From the NCBI RefSeq assembly GCF_003336705.1, contig NZ_QMDL01000001.1:1054001-1118000 (forward strand): a DNA stretch of 64,000 bases, written 5' to 3'. This document shows positions 34,553 to 45,371 of the stretch, piece after piece; position 1 is the first letter of the stretch; every line of letters begins with the position of its first letter. A program made the position numbers and the translations under genes. The DNA is from Marinobacter litoralis. GTDB taxonomy: Bacteria > Pseudomonadota > Gammaproteobacteria > Pseudomonadales > Oleiphilaceae. A model generated the notes under the pieces. It made no database searches, had not been told where the DNA came from, and worked only from the letters and a program-made list of their open reading frames with translations.

Positions 34553-36088
34553 TTATGATACCGATGTTTCGCGAGTTTTAATTTGATACAGATCGACCCG
34601 GCGATCCAACAGGTTGGTCACAGAACCTTCATTCCGCACCAACTTGAGTTTGTCGAGATCCATGTCGGAAAACATGATCATTTCTGTATTCGGTGTTGTT
34701 TCTGCCATCACCGCATCGTGGGGGAACGCAAAGTCTGACGGCGAAAACACAGATGATTGGGCGTATTGAACGTCCAGATTTTCCACCTTCGGCAGGTTGC
34801 CCACACTGCCGGTAATCACAACATAACATTCGTTTTCAATGGCGCGGGCCTGCGCACAGTGCCGGACTCGGAGATAGCCGTTTTTGGTATCGGTCCAGAA
34901 GGGCACACAAATGATATCAACCTCTTTTTCAGCGGCGATGCGGCCCAGCTCCGGGAATTCGATATCGTAGCAGATGAGAATGGCCACCCGACCAGCATCG
35001 GTTTCAAACACGTTAAACTCGTGGCCGCCTTCGATCACCCAGTCACGACGTTCGTGCGGGGTAATGTGAATCTTACGTTGCTCGTCAACACGGCCATCGC
35101 GGTGGCACAGGTAAGACACGTTATAGACGCGGTCGTCTTCTATAAGGGGCATAGACCCGGTGATGATGTTTATATTGTAACTGACGGCCATATCCGACAT
35201 TTCGTTTCGGAACTGCTCAGTGAATCCGGCCAGGAAACGAATGGCCCGAGTCTGATCCATTTGGTCCGTTAGGCCCATCAATGGCGCATTAAAGAACTCC
35301 GGAAACAGCGCGAAGTCACTTTTGTAATCCGATAATGCGTCAACAAAATACTCAACCTGCTTAAGTACTTCCTCAACCGAGGTGAACTCTCGCATTTGCC
35401 ACTGAACCGCACCCATACGAACCTGGGTTTTCTTTACGTCGAGAACCGATGTGGGTGGCAGATAAAGGATGTTGCGCCATTCCAGTAAGGTGGCGTAGCC
35501 CAACGATTTCTCATCTTCCGGCAGGTACTTGTGCATTAACCGGGTAACCTGGAAATCATTGGAGAGCTGGAAACTCAGAATCGGATCGTAGATTTCCTTC
35601 CGGTCTACCCGCTGAATGTATTCTTCCGGCGTGTATTGCTCCGCATATTTGAAGTAGTTAGGGATTCGGCCGCCGGCAAGAATTGCGCGCAGGTTCATGG
35701 AGCGACAAAGCTCTTTGCGCGCCTCATACAGGCGACGCCCTAACCGGTAACCGCGGTATTCGGGATGGATGAAAACGTCCAAACCATACAGCGAGTCGCC
35801 ATTGGGGTTATGCCAAATCTTTTCGTTGCGGAGAATCAGGTCGTCGTAGGCGTGCGGGTTACTGAATCTTTCGTATTTCACGCAAACGGTTAGTGCGACC
35901 GCAACGAGTTTTCCGCTTTCCTCAATGCAAACCTGCCCGTCCGGGAACTGTTCAACCAGAGTTTTGATCGTGTCTTTTGGCCAGGCACCGCCGATATCGT
36001 CATACACATCGTCCATCAATGCCTGCAATTCGCTGTAGTCATCGAGGGTGAGGTTTCTCAGATTCAGGTGTAGATCTTCGTGGGCCAT
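34553..36088 (-). CDS. GNAT acetyltransferase / carbon-nitrogen hydrolase fusion
   Basis: A 511-residue bifunctional protein. Residues 10-190 are a GNAT domain (LDVFIHPEYRGYRLGRRLYEARKEL). Residues 225-500 are a nitrilase-superfamily hydrolase with the Glu-Lys-Cys triad in ALFPEFFNAP, RKIHITPHE and ILICYDIEFPELGR. This domain pair is a known conserved family whose substrate is not established; it probably hydrolyses an amide and acetylates an amine. It is a single gene with GAGAGAGC upstream. Confidence 0.92.
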   Translation of the reverse strand: MAHEDLHLNLRNLTLDDYSELQALMDDVYDDIGGAWPKDTIKTLVEQFPDGQVCIEESGKLVAVALTVCVKYERFSNPHAYDDLILRNEKIWHNPNGDSLYGLDVFIHPEYRGYRLGRRLYEARKELCRSMNLRAILAGGRIPNYFKYAEQYTPEEYIQRVDRKEIYDPILSFQLSNDFQVTRLMHKYLPEDEKSLGYATLLEWRNILYLPPTSVLDVKKTQVRMGAVQWQMREFTSVEEVLKQVEYFVDALSDYKSDFALFPEFFNAPLMGLTDQMDQTRAIRFLAGFTEQFRNEMSDMAVSYNINIITGSMPLIEDDRVYNVSYLCHRDGRVDEQRKIHITPHERRDWVIEGGHEFNVFETDAGRVAILICYDIEFPELGRIAAEKEVDIICVPFWTDTKNGYLRVRHCAQARAIENECYVVITGSVGNLPKVENLDVQYAQSSVFSPSDFAFPHDAVMAETTPNTEMIMFSDMDLDKLKLVRNEGSVTNLLDRRVDLYQIKTRETSVS

Positions 36089-36275
36089 GCAAGCTCTCTC
36101 CGTTGGGGTTCAGCATCGGCAAAAGACGATGATGCGTCGAATATTAGCAGAGTATGCAGACACCTACACGTTCACCTAAAGAACCTTTGGTGGCCGCCGA
36201 TACACTTGGTAACTGTGCCCGCGGGGCAACTGGATTAAACTCGCGCACCGCTTATTCCTCGGAGGAACTTTCATC

Positions 36276-38165
36276 GTGCAACTTTCATTCGGCCAGAAGC
36301 TGCTGGTTGCTGTCGGCGTTCTGATCGCCGTCATCATGGCTGTTTTCACCTTTACTTCTGATCGCCAACTCCAGAAAACCACAGACACTTATGTGTTAGC
36401 CATGTTAGATGGGGCCATTGAACAGAGCACCGCTAGCATTGCCGGCTGGTTGAACACCCGCTTGGATATGACCAGCGCCACGGCGAAAGCGCTTTCCAGT
36501 ATCGAATCAGACGAGCAAGCTCGTCTGTTGCTAAATACGATGACCGAAGGAGCTAACGCGAAGGATGTCTACGTTGGCACCACCGATGGCCGTATGATTA
36601 TGCGGTCTCGAGCGTCCGAACAAGCTCTGAGCGCCAGCTTTGATCCACGGGAGCGCCCTTGGTACAAGCAGGCCCGTGCAGAAGGAAGAGTGTCTTTCAC
36701 CGGCACCTATCAGGATGCGCAATCGGGTGAAACGTTGATCTCTGCCATCGCGCCGGTTTCTTCAGGGAACTTTGAAGGCGTTGCGGGCATGGATATCAGC
36801 TTGAACGTCATCCAGAAGCTATTGGCCGATATCACCCTTGGTGATGCCGGTTACGCCATGTTGATGGATGATAATGGCACCATTTTGTTTCACCCGGACC
36901 CGTCGTTGATTGGTAAAAGTGCCCAGAAATTTTTGGGATACAAGCCCGAGAAAGACGGTACACCGGCAAAATTCGAACGTGACGGCACTGAGTGGAGCGT
37001 TGCGTTTTTCCCAATATCCGATGCCCTAAGCGTGGATTGGTACATCGGTTCGGTCGTTAACTGGGATCAAATTACTGAGCCTGTGGTAGATGCACGAATG
37101 GCCAGCCTGGTCATTACCTTTGTCGGCTTGATTCTAGCGCTGATCATTCTGCACGTTGGCATTCGTACATTGATGGCTCCGGTGCGTCGATTGAATGGTG
37201 CCATGTCTGACATTGCGTCTGGTGATGCCGACCTCACACAGCGTCTTGATGATAGCGCTAGCGATGAATTCGGGATGCTTGCGGGCAACTTCAATAAGTT
37301 TGTTTCGAATATTCAGCAGGTGGTAAGTGAAGTAAAAGAGGGCAGCGAAGAGTTGTCCCGGAATGTGACCTCACTCCGTCAAACCTCCAGCAATAGTCGC
37401 GACAGTGTAGAAGGGCAGCAGGGCGAGATTAATATGGTCGCCACGGCCATCAACGAGATGTCAGCCGCTGCCAATGAAATTGCCCAAAGTGCGCAGCAGA
37501 CTGCGGAAGCCGCCGAGCAAGCGGACCACGAGAGTCTGGATTCACGAGAAACCGTTGCAGCCTCTCGAGATGCGGTTCAAAAGCTGTCCCATGAGATCAC
37601 GGCAGCGGCCGAGGTTATTGATAAGCTTGGCCAGGATGTTTCCTCAATCACTACGGTTCTTGAGGTGATTCAGGGCATTGCCGAACAAACCAACTTGCTC
37701 GCACTGAACGCGGCCATTGAAGCGGCCCGTGCCGGTGAAGCCGGGCGAGGCTTTGCGGTTGTTGCGGATGAAGTGCGAAATCTGGCACAACGCACCCGTG
37801 CGTCCACTGAAGAAATCAACAACATGATCGAACGTCTGCAGAAAGGCGCCAATGATGCGGTTGATGTAATGAAGGCTTCCACGGCGGTATCGAACGTGAG
37901 CATGGAAAAAGCTCAGGATGCGATGGAGTCTTTGAATCGAATCGCAGAAGCCATCACGTCGATTAGCCAGATGACCTCTCAGATTGCCACAGCGTCCGAA
38001 GAGCAAACGTCTGTTACCGAAGAGTTGAACGCGTCGATTACGCGCATTGCGGAACAAGGCCAAGCCGCAGCGGAAGCCACAAGCGAGAATGACGTGTACA
38101 GCAGTCAGATCGAAACCATCGGTCACACACTTAACGATCGAGTAAGTCGTTTTAAAGTGGACTAG
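36276..38165 (+). CDS. Methyl-accepting chemotaxis protein with dCache sensor
   Basis: A 629-residue chemoreceptor. GTG start with GGAGG ten bases upstream. TM1 is at residues 8-28; a periplasmic dCache sensor (about 35-270) includes [20 protein letters not shown] and [12 protein letters not shown]2 lies near 272-295. HAMP is at about 297-350. The signalling hairpin tip holds [20 protein letters not shown] and [18 protein letters not shown]. The sensor motifs suggest small organic or amino acid ligands, but the ligand cannot be named. Confidence 0.95.
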   Translation: MQLSFGQKLLVAVGVLIAVIMAVFTFTSDRQLQKTTDTYVLAMLDGAIEQSTASIAGWLNTRLDMTSATAKALSSIESDEQARLLLNTMTEGANAKDVYVGTTDGRMIMRSRASEQALSASFDPRERPWYKQARAEGRVSFTGTYQDAQSGETLISAIAPVSSGNFEGVAGMDISLNVIQKLLADITLGDAGYAMLMDDNGTILFHPDPSLIGKSAQKFLGYKPEKDGTPAKFERDGTEWSVAFFPISDALSVDWYIGSVVNWDQITEPVVDARMASLVITFVGLILALIILHVGIRTLMAPVRRLNGAMSDIASGDADLTQRLDDSASDEFGMLAGNFNKFVSNIQQVVSEVKEGSEELSRNVTSLRQTSSNSRDSVEGQQGEINMVATAINEMSAAANEIAQSAQQTAEAAEQADHESLDSRETVAASRDAVQKLSHEITAAAEVIDKLGQDVSSITTVLEVIQGIAEQTNLLALNAAIEAARAGEAGRGFAVVADEVRNLAQRTRASTEEINNMIERLQKGANDAVDVMKASTAVSNVSMEKAQDAMESLNRIAEAITSISQMTSQIATASEEQTSVTEELNASITRIAEQGQAAAEATSENDVYSSQIETIGHTLNDRVSRFKVD

Positions 38166-38182
38166 TTCGGACAGATATTCGG

Positions 38183-38202
38183 CGAGGCCAAGGATGGCCT
38201 CG
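38183..38202. terminator. Hairpin between convergent genes
   Basis: CGAGGCCA (38183-38190) and TGGCCTCG (38195-38202) form a perfect 8-bp stem with a 4-base loop. It lies 18 bases after the chemoreceptor stop and just before the convergent binding-protein gene ends. The U-tract is poor on both sides, so the terminator call is tentative. Confidence 0.5.
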
Positions 38203-38210
38203 TTAAGTGC

Positions 38211-39176
38211 TTATGAGTCGTCGGTCAGGTAATCAATCCGGCGCTTAAGATTGTCCAGAATGCGTCGGGCGACGTATTCGGAATCGTCCGTCAGGTGCGG
38301 ATTTTTCAACGCGATCACCGTCCGGCGATTTAGGTTTAGGCTGGCGACACTCTCACCAAAAGAATGCTTCAGGTATTCCGCAAAGCTACCGTCATTGATC
38401 GCGCGTTCCAATCCCAGTTGTATACGCTGGGCGGTCTCATGGTCGTTGGGAGCTACGAACAAATAGGATGGCATCGGATAAGCCAGTAAAAGGGTGGGCT
38501 CGATAACCAACCCTTTCGCGTCGTCACGCTCCATCTCGAACATCACCTCACTGACGCCTCGGGCATAGCATTCGAAGCGTCGATTTTTCAGCATGCCAAA
38601 CAGGATTTCATAACGAGTGTGGGTGATCACGTTTACACCGTTACTCTCCAGAATAGGGGTGTCTGGCCAATGGGCTCCTTGTCCAATGCGGATATTGCGA
38701 GAATAGAGATCTTCTATGTTGGTGATGCCGTGAAATTTTCTAAGGTTCTCTGGCAAGACCAGACAGACTCGAAAGCCTAACAGCCCACCGTCTACGGGAA
38801 TTGGAATTGGGGTGAGTTCGCTTTCGCGATCCGGTGAGGTGGCTACGTTTGCAATGTCGACCAGTTTGGAGTTGTTGCTGGCAAGTTCTCTGAGTACGCG
38901 ACCTTGGCTTAGCTCCTCACTTCGGATGAGGCGAAAGCTACCGTATTCCGGTGTTTTCTTGAGCGCCAGCTCAACAAGGCTGTGTATAGCCGGGTTGTCG
39001 TAATTTCTATACCAGAGAGTGTAGTCTTTCGAGATATCCGTAACTCGCACTTCTGCGGCAAGCGGCAGGCAAATCACAGCACATAGCAGGCGAAGTAAAC
39101 TTCGTGCCTTAAAGGGTCTTTTCCTGTTCAGGGCTGCCAAGCTCAAAGTCCTTCTTTTAGCATGGAACACGGTCAC
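38211..39176 (-). CDS. Periplasmic solute-binding-like protein
   Basis: A 321-residue protein with a signal sequence (RSLLRLLCAVICLPLAAEV) and a type 2 periplasmic binding fold (GLLGFRVCLVLPENLRK, GLERAINDGSFAEYLKHSF). No permease or ATPase adjoins, so it may be an orphan sensor or enzyme-like SBP rather than a transporter part. The open frame begins with GTG at 39176; the ATG start is uncertain because no strong ribosome site is visible. It is convergent with the chemoreceptor, which may hint at a sensory link. Confidence 0.7.
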   Translation of the reverse strand: MTVFHAKRRTLSLAALNRKRPFKARSLLRLLCAVICLPLAAEVRVTDISKDYTLWYRNYDNPAIHSLVELALKKTPEYGSFRLIRSEELSQGRVLRELASNNSKLVDIANVATSPDRESELTPIPIPVDGGLLGFRVCLVLPENLRKFHGITNIEDLYSRNIRIGQGAHWPDTPILESNGVNVITHTRYEILFGMLKNRRFECYARGVSEVMFEMERDDAKGLVIEPTLLLAYPMPSYLFVAPNDHETAQRIQLGLERAINDGSFAEYLKHSFGESVASLNLNRRTVIALKNPHLTDDSEYVARRILDNLKRRIDYLTDDS

Positions 39177-39313
39177 TCGTTCAGAGTGCTGGTTTTCAGG
39201 TTAGTGCAAAATACCGCATTTTCACTAAATGTACGTGATAATTCACGAAGTTTCTTGAATCAAACCGACAGTATTGCAATTATTCCTGCCTCAACAATTT
39301 CAGGAGCCACACT

Positions 39314-39868
39314 ATGGCCGTTATTGATAAGCTTATCGGCGCTGCGGGACAGTGGGTAGGTCACACCGATGCAAATGCAACACCGCTGCAGCCTTTGGAG
39401 TGGATTAAGAAAACCGGCAGCTACACCGCAATCAATCGTATTGTGGGCATGGCCATTCCTTTTACCACCCGGAACGGTTTCTCGGTGCAAGAAGTGCGCC
39501 CGGGTTATGTTCGCGCAAGGGTAAAACTCAAAGGCAACAAAAACCACTTCGGCAGCCTTTACGCAGGCGCGTATTTTCTGGTGGCTGAAATCCCGGGAGG
39601 TATTTTGGCCTTGTTTGATCTTGGCCCTGCCTACACCCCGATTCTGAAAAGCATGACTCTGGAATTCTTGCAGCCTGCGGACTCAGATGTAGAGGTGGAA
39701 TTTACCCTTCCTGAAGAAACTGTAGCCGCGGTATTGGCGGAAGCCGATGCAACAGGGCGCGGAAAATTCACTCTCGAAGGCATTCTAAGAGACAAAGACG
39801 GTAACCATGTGGCCACGTCTTATGCCCAATACCGTGTCCGCAAGAAAGGCTTCAAGCCTCAGGCCTGA
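39314..39868 (+). CDS. DUF4442 hotdog-fold thioesterase-like protein
   Basis: A 184-residue hotdog-fold protein similar to PaaI/YiiD thioesterases of the DUF4442 family. [20 protein letters not shown] followed by [20 protein letters not shown] matches the hotdog helix region. It probably acts on an acyl-CoA thioester; the substrate is unknown. AGGAG lies ten bases upstream of ATG. Its end overlaps the convergent recQ by ten bases. Confidence 0.82.
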   Translation: MAVIDKLIGAAGQWVGHTDANATPLQPLEWIKKTGSYTAINRIVGMAIPFTTRNGFSVQEVRPGYVRARVKLKGNKNHFGSLYAGAYFLVAEIPGGILALFDLGPAYTPILKSMTLEFLQPADSDVEVEFTLPEETVAAVLAEADATGRGKFTLEGILRDKDGNHVATSYAQYRVRKKGFKPQA

Positions 39869-41793
39869 GCAATCTCGCGCAGCGTTTGCAGGAAAATGTC
39901 ACCGTATTTCTCCAGCTTTGCTGCACCAACACCGCTGACTTCGGCCAGCTCGTCCAGCGAGTTTGGCCGACGTTCCAGCATGTCGAACAGCGTGGTGTCG
40001 TGGAAGATGACGTAGGGCGGTACACCTTGCTTGTCCGCCAGTTCTTTTCGGCAAGCCCGTAACGCATCCCAGCCAGCCTGGTCGGTGATTTGGTCTTTGA
40101 CGTTGGCACCGCTGGGCTTGCCGGAACCACTACCGGACGATTTCTTCACGACCGGATCTTTTCGTAGCTCGATCTTTTGTTCGCCTTTTAATAACGGACG
40201 ACACATCTCGGTTAATTGGAGGGCACCGTACCCGTCTGGATCTGCTCGCAGGTAGCCGTTTGCCACCAGTTGGCGGAATACCGATTTCCACTCGCTGGCT
40301 GACAACTCGGTGCCAATGCCGAAGGTTGATATGGCTTGGTGACCGGCCTGAAGGATGCGTTCGTTGCTTGAGCCTCGCAGTACATCAATCAGATAGGTCA
40401 CGCCGTAACGCTGACCGGTCCGGAAGACGCAGGACAGGGCTTTCTGCACGGCAACGGTACCATCCCAGGTTTCCGGTGGAGTCAGGCAGGTGTCACAGTT
40501 GCCGCAAGGTTCCTCCAAGGTGTCGCCAAAGTAGCGAAGGAGTACCTGCCGACGACACTGGGTAACTTCGCAGAGCCCCAGCATGGCATCCAGTTTTTGA
40601 CGTTCAACCCGCTTGAATTGATCGTTCCCCTGAGACGTTTCCAGCATCTGGCGCAGCTTGATGACGTCTTGCAGGCCGTACACCATCCAGGCGGTGGAAG
40701 GCTTCCCGTCACGCCCCGCACGGCCGGTTTCCTGATAGTAGGCTTCGAGACTTTTAGGTAAATCGAGATGAGCAACGAAGCGCACATCGGGCTTGTCGAT
40801 GCCCATTCCAAAGGCAATGGTCGCAACCACAATAACGCCATCTTCCCGAAGAAAGCGCTCTTGATTTCGCGATCGCTCTTCGCTGGACAAACCGGCATGG
40901 TAGGGCAGAGCGGTATAACCTTTATCCGCCAACAGTTTTGCGGTCGCGTCTACTTTGTTGCGTGAAAGGCAGTAGACGATACCACAATCACCTTGATGCT
41001 CAGCTTTGATAAAGTCTAATAACTGCTTGTTTGCATTCGTTTTTGGTGTGATGCGATATTGAATATTCGGGCGATCAAAACCACTGACGAAATGCCTGGC
41101 GTTGGTTAGCGAGAGACGCTCTGCGATTTCTTTACGAGTGCGCTCATCGGCAGTGGCGGTCAGAGCGATGCGGGGCACACCGGGGAATTCTTCTGCCAGC
41201 ATACTGAGCTGAAGATAATCCGACCTGAAATCATGTCCCCATTGCGACACGCAGTGCGCTTCGTCAATTGCGAACATAGAAAGCGAAGCGTTGTGTAACA
41301 ACTCAACGATGCGGGGCTGAATCAGCCGTTCGGGTGCACAGTAAAGCAGATCCAGCTCGCCGGTCATCAAAGCGTATTCGGTAGCGCGAGCTTGCTCGAA
41401 GTCCATTGAGGAATTCAGGAAAGCTGCTTTCACTCCCAGTTCGCGCAGTGCGTTCACCTGATCCTGCATCAACGCAATCAGGGGGGAAATCACAATCGCC
41501 GTGCCGGTTCGGACCAGCGCAGGCACTTGGTAGCAAAGCGATTTGCCGCCGCCTGTGGGCATCAGTACCAGTGCATCGCCACCATTAATGACCTCTCGAA
41601 CGATGTCACCCTGTAACGGGCGAAAACTTTCATAGCCAAAAACCTCATGGAGCACCTGTTCCGGACTTTTCTCGGAAACCGATGGGCGCTCTTTGGCTAA
41701 TTGCTCGAAGTCATGATCCTGGTACATGATGGGCGCTGGCCTTTGGGCAGGGTAAATTTCAGGCTGGGAATCATACCAGATATAGAGGTCCAA
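39859..41793 (-). CDS. recQ: ATP-dependent DNA helicase RecQ
   Basis: A 3'-5' helicase for recombination repair. Walker A is [12 protein letters not shown]; the DEAH box with the Ar-rich loop is [15 protein letters not shown]; motif VI is [14 protein letters not shown] zinc site ([12 protein letters not shown] ... CGNCDTC) and a C-terminal HRDC domain ([20 protein letters not shown]) complete the canonical E. coli-like layout. The frame opens with TTG at 41793. [10 protein letters not shown] at 41727 is the likelier start, giving 622 residues. Confidence 0.96.
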   Translation of the reverse strand: MDLYIWYDSQPEIYPAQRPAPIMYQDHDFEQLAKERPSVSEKSPEQVLHEVFGYESFRPLQGDIVREVINGGDALVLMPTGGGKSLCYQVPALVRTGTAIVISPLIALMQDQVNALRELGVKAAFLNSSMDFEQARATEYALMTGELDLLYCAPERLIQPRIVELLHNASLSMFAIDEAHCVSQWGHDFRSDYLQLSMLAEEFPGVPRIALTATADERTRKEIAERLSLTNARHFVSGFDRPNIQYRITPKTNANKQLLDFIKAEHQGDCGIVYCLSRNKVDATAKLLADKGYTALPYHAGLSSEERSRNQERFLREDGVIVVATIAFGMGIDKPDVRFVAHLDLPKSLEAYYQETGRAGRDGKPSTAWMVYGLQDVIKLRQMLETSQGNDQFKRVERQKLDAMLGLCEVTQCRRQVLLRYFGDTLEEPCGNCDTCLTPPETWDGTVAVQKALSCVFRTGQRYGVTYLIDVLRGSSNERILQAGHQAISTFGIGTELSASEWKSVFRQLVANGYLRADPDGYGALQLTEMCRPLLKGEQKIELRKDPVVKKSSGSGSGKPSGANVKDQITDQAGWDALRACRKELADKQGVPPYVIFHDTTLFDMLERRPNSLDELAEVSGVGAAKLEKYGDIFLQTLREIAQA

Positions 41794-41887
41794 GGCGTTT
41801 AGGTGGAGGAAAAGCGGTGATAGACCGGCTACAATATCGCACCGTTAAAATATCCGATTAACATCCGCGAACAACAACAGGGCCCGC

Positions 41888-43093
41888 ATGCAGGAATTTG
41901 ACTCAATTCGACCCTATTCGGACGAAGAAGCTGCTCCCACTATCCAACGTCTGGCTAATGATTCTGAATTCCTGAATATGATCGGTCGATTCAGGTCGCC
42001 TCGATTGGCTGCTTGGGCACCTGCGCCGCTGAGGTTCTTTATACGTCGCTGGTTGCTTAAAAGCTTTGGTCATATCCATACGATAGATGACCTCCAAATG
42101 AGCGTATCCGGTTACGTGGGTGACCTGGTTGAAAGCACTACGTTGAAAGTGACACACAGCGGCCTTGAGAACCTTAGCAAGACCAGCGCCCATCTGTTTA
42201 TCTCGAACCATCGCGATATCGTGTGTGATCCGATGATCGTGAACTACCTGCTATTCCAGAACGGATTCCAGACCACTCGGATCGCGATCGGCGACAACCT
42301 GTTGTCCAATCGGGTCTTCGCCGAAATGATGAAGCTCAACAAGAGCTTCCTGGTACGACGTAACATCACCAGTCCGCGCGAGATGCGCGATGCGTACTTG
42401 ACCCTTTCGGGGTTCATCAATCACAGCATTGATACCAACAACAGCGTTTGGATTGCTCAGCGCGAGGGCCGTGCGAAAGACGGTATCGACGCTACAGATC
42501 CGGCCATAATTAAAATGTTCTATATGAGCAAGAAAAAGTCGGGTTTGAGTTTTGATGAGGCGCTCAGCCGGCTGCATATCGTGCCGGTGTCTATCTCCTA
42601 TGAATACGACCCGTGCGATGTTGATAAAGCCCGAGAATTAGAGATCCGTGAGCGTACCGGGGAGTATCAGAAGGCGGAAGGCGAAGATTCCGCACAAATC
42701 ATGAAAGGGATGACCGGGCCGAAAGGTCACGTACATGTGCATTTTGGGACGCCTATATCCAAAGCGCCGGATACGCCTAAAGCGCTAGCCGCACATATCG
42801 ATCACGAAATGCACGCCAATTACCATTTGCACGCTTCAAACCTGGCCGCTTACGAAATGCGCAGCTTGCAAGTTGAAACACCGGAAACGGCAAACCGTCT
42901 GGGTATTGATGCTATTGCTGCAGGTGCTTATTCGAACGAAGAGCGAGAAGAGGCGAAGGCTGAAATCACCAGGCGCTTGGAAATGTGTGATGAAGCTAGC
43001 AGGAAGTATTTGCTGGACATGTACGCCAACCCGGTTGTTAATGCTCTGGCAGCACGCCGGCATGCAGAAAGCACCGAAACCGAGACTGATTGA
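41888..43093 (+). CDS. 1-acyl-sn-glycerol-3-phosphate acyltransferase-like protein
   Basis: A 401-residue member of the PlsC-type glycerophospholipid acyltransferase family. The catalytic motif NHRDIVCD (NHX4D) lies near residue 105, followed by FLVRRNITSPREMRD and IAQREGRAKDGIDATDP as acceptor-binding blocks. The C-terminal 150 residues are an extension absent from short PlsC. It probably works on phospholipid or another acyl acceptor at the membrane. It is divergent from recQ and convergent with trkH. Confidence 0.88.
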   Translation: MQEFDSIRPYSDEEAAPTIQRLANDSEFLNMIGRFRSPRLAAWAPAPLRFFIRRWLLKSFGHIHTIDDLQMSVSGYVGDLVESTTLKVTHSGLENLSKTSAHLFISNHRDIVCDPMIVNYLLFQNGFQTTRIAIGDNLLSNRVFAEMMKLNKSFLVRRNITSPREMRDAYLTLSGFINHSIDTNNSVWIAQREGRAKDGIDATDPAIIKMFYMSKKKSGLSFDEALSRLHIVPVSISYEYDPCDVDKARELEIRERTGEYQKAEGEDSAQIMKGMTGPKGHVHVHFGTPISKAPDTPKALAAHIDHEMHANYHLHASNLAAYEMRSLQVETPETANRLGIDAIAAGAYSNEEREEAKAEITRRLEMCDEASRKYLLDMYANPVVNALAARRHAESTETETD

Positions 43094-43115
43094 CTGGCCT
43101 TCTGGCGCGGCAGGA

Positions 43116-44657
43116 TCAGCCGCGCCAGAAGCCCGGTGAAAGCACAATCACGACGCTCAGAATTTCCAGCCGCCCCATTAGCATACCTACCGAAAGAATC
43201 CACTTTGCAGCGTCAGGCAACGGGCCGAATGTGCCGGCAGGGCCGATGATGTCGCCAAGGCCCGGGCCGACGTTGGTCAAAGAGGTCAACGCACCGGACA
43301 ACGATGTGATGAAGTCTAGCTGTAACGAAGCCAACAGTATGGTGATTAACAGCAAGCACAGCAGGAACATAAACGTGTAGGCAATCATTGATGAAATAAT
43401 TTCATCACTGACGGCGCGGCCGTTATAGTTTCGTGTAAACACCGCTCGAGGGTGTAACAGCCGCATTAACTGCTCACGCAGAACGATCAGAGACAGTTGG
43501 AAGCGGAATATTTTCATCCCGCCGGCCGTTGAGCCAGAACACCCACCGACGAACATCAAAAAGAAAAACACCACGAACGCCAACGGCCCCCACGCAGAAT
43601 AATCTTCAGAGGCGTAGCCGGATGTACTGATCACTGACGTTACGTTGAACAGCACCGAGATGTAATTATGCAGCGGATCAAAATGAACCGGCGATACCCA
43701 CCATCGGTACAGCGTTAACAGTGCCGGAACGGTAAGCAGGATGGTCAGAAAAAGCCGAACCTGCTGATCCCTGAACAAGGCGAAGTGTTGGCCGTGCATT
43801 TCCCTCACGAACAGGAAGAACGGCAAACTGCCCAGAATCATGAACAAGGTGGCTTCTGCCAGTATTAAGTCGTTGAACTTGCCCATGGAGAAGTCAGACG
43901 TTGAAAAACCACCGGTGGCGATACTGGTCAGGCCGTGGTTGAAGGCATCGAATAGTGACATGCCCGATACCCAGTAAGTGAGTACCGCAACGGTCGTCAG
44001 GATTGCATATACAATCAACAGGCCCCGACTCAAGGTTTTCATGCGGGGCAGGGCCTTGTCTGTCCATTCCGACGATTCGGTGGCAAACAAGCGCATACCA
44101 CCCACACGCAGGAAAGGAAGTACGGCAACGAACATACCGATGATACCAATGCCACCAAGCCACTGAAGAATCGATCGCCAAAGTAATAGGTCTTTATCGA
44201 AGTCGTCGAGCCCCGTTAATACGGTTGCGCCAGTTGTTGTGATGCCAGACGTGCCTTCAAATATGGCATCTGCAAGAGATAACCCGTTGTCGCTGAGGTA
44301 AAAGGGAAGTGATGACAGCGCCGAAATGATGAACCAGCTTGAAACAGTTAACACGAACATGTAGCGGGGTTTCAGGTCCCGCGATTTTCGGCGTGTGCTG
44401 AGCACGCCGATTACGCCGAGAAGGAAAACCAGGGCAGCCGATTCCGCGAAGGCGGCAGCATTAGGCGCACCGTCGGGCGTGAAAGATAGCAAAGCAACCG
44501 GTAACGTCATGAATACACTGAGAAGTATAAACATGATGCTGACGATTAAAATGACAGGACTAAGGTTTCTCAAGAGACGCCCAAAACAGCTAACAGTAAG
44601 ATGCGGAAGGATACCCCCCGTTCCATGCAACCGCAAGGAAACAGGGCGCTCGGCCAA
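43116..44657 (-). CDS. trkH: Trk system potassium uptake protein TrkH-type
   Basis: Inner-membrane K+ translocating subunit. The protein is up to 513 residues with about ten transmembrane helices. Selectivity-filter segments are visible around GTSGITTTGATVLTG, GLTSIATGGFSTSDF, STSGYASEDYSAWG and SLTNVGPGLGDIIG. The frame opens with TTG; the real start may lie up to 40 codons later because the N-terminus before VILIVSIMF is poorly supported. The regulatory subunit TrkA is not in the window. Confidence 0.93.
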   Translation of the reverse strand: MAERPVSLRLHGTGGILPHLTVSCFGRLLRNLSPVILIVSIMFILLSVFMTLPVALLSFTPDGAPNAAAFAESAALVFLLGVIGVLSTRRKSRDLKPRYMFVLTVSSWFIISALSSLPFYLSDNGLSLADAIFEGTSGITTTGATVLTGLDDFDKDLLLWRSILQWLGGIGIIGMFVAVLPFLRVGGMRLFATESSEWTDKALPRMKTLSRGLLIVYAILTTVAVLTYWVSGMSLFDAFNHGLTSIATGGFSTSDFSMGKFNDLILAEATLFMILGSLPFFLFVREMHGQHFALFRDQQVRLFLTILLTVPALLTLYRWWVSPVHFDPLHNYISVLFNVTSVISTSGYASEDYSAWGPLAFVVFFFLMFVGGCSGSTAGGMKIFRFQLSLIVLREQLMRLLHPRAVFTRNYNGRAVSDEIISSMIAYTFMFLLCLLLITILLASLQLDFITSLSGALTSLTNVGPGLGDIIGPAGTFGPLPDAAKWILSVGMLMGRLEILSVVIVLSPGFWRG

Positions 44658-44776
44658 GCATTAACGGTAAATTAAAAGACGTTAAATTTCGGTTTCCCCT
44701 ATGGCTATATCAGCTCTGATCGTCCAAGTTAAAAGGAGAAGCAACAACAACTCTGTTCATGCTGAGGAGAACGCTG

Positions 44777-45319
44777 ATGACTATTAGAAAAAACATGCTC
44801 ATTGCATCCATTGCCACCGCCGGTTTTGCGTTGGCTGGTACGGCATCGGCTGCGGACATGTATAAGTCTGGAGTTGGCGGTTTGTATGCTGGTTTTAACT
44901 ATACCTTCATGAATGTCGACTTTGACGAAATCAACAAAGATGCAGATGTAGGAACACTGTCGGGCAAGGTTGGTGTAATGGCTAACGAATATGTTGGCCT
45001 AGAGGCGCGAGCAGGTTTTGGCGCCAATGATGACGACATCTATGGAGTCGATGTTGAAATTGACAACTTCTTCGGTGGATACGCAACATTCAATATGGTG
45101 AACGAAAGTCCCGTTACACCATACGCGGTGTTAGGTTTTACCCGCGCCGAACTTGAGGCTGGCTCAGAGTCAGATGATGGATCAGATTTTTCTTATGGTG
45201 CCGGTCTAAATTTCAAGATGGCCCAAAACGTATCAGGCAACCTCGAATACATGCGGTACTACGATGATGACGACGTGACCGTAGACGGAATCGGCTTAGG
45301 CGTTCAGTTTAACTTCTAA
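44777..45319 (+). CDS. Outer-membrane beta-barrel porin-family protein
   Basis: A 180-residue protein from MTIRKNMLIA (AGGAG upstream; the frame extends six codons earlier). A signal peptide ends at ALAGTASA. The mature part shows alternating aromatic beta-strands, Asp-rich loops (GANDDDIYGV, YYDDDDVTVDG) and a terminal Phe (GVQFNF), the signal for outer-membrane assembly. It looks like an 8-stranded OmpA/OmpX-type barrel. It is followed by a strong bidirectional terminator. Confidence 0.88.
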   Translation: MTIRKNMLIASIATAGFALAGTASAADMYKSGVGGLYAGFNYTFMNVDFDEINKDADVGTLSGKVGVMANEYVGLEARAGFGANDDDIYGVDVEIDNFFGGYATFNMVNESPVTPYAVLGFTRAELEAGSESDDGSDFSYGAGLNFKMAQNVSGNLEYMRYYDDDDVTVDGIGLGVQFNF

Positions 45320-45332
45320 ATCGTCTAGTCTT

Positions 45333-45369
45333 AAAAATGCCCGCGCGCCGAAAGCTCGCGGGCATTTTT
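45333..45369. terminator. Bidirectional rho-independent terminator
   Basis: AAAAATGCCCGCG (45333-45345) and CGCGGGCATTTTT (45357-45369) form a perfect 13-bp stem with an 11-base loop, with T tracts on both strands. It serves the outer-membrane barrel gene on the plus strand and nhaD, which ends at 45372, on the minus strand. Confidence 0.92.
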
Positions 45370-45371
45370 CG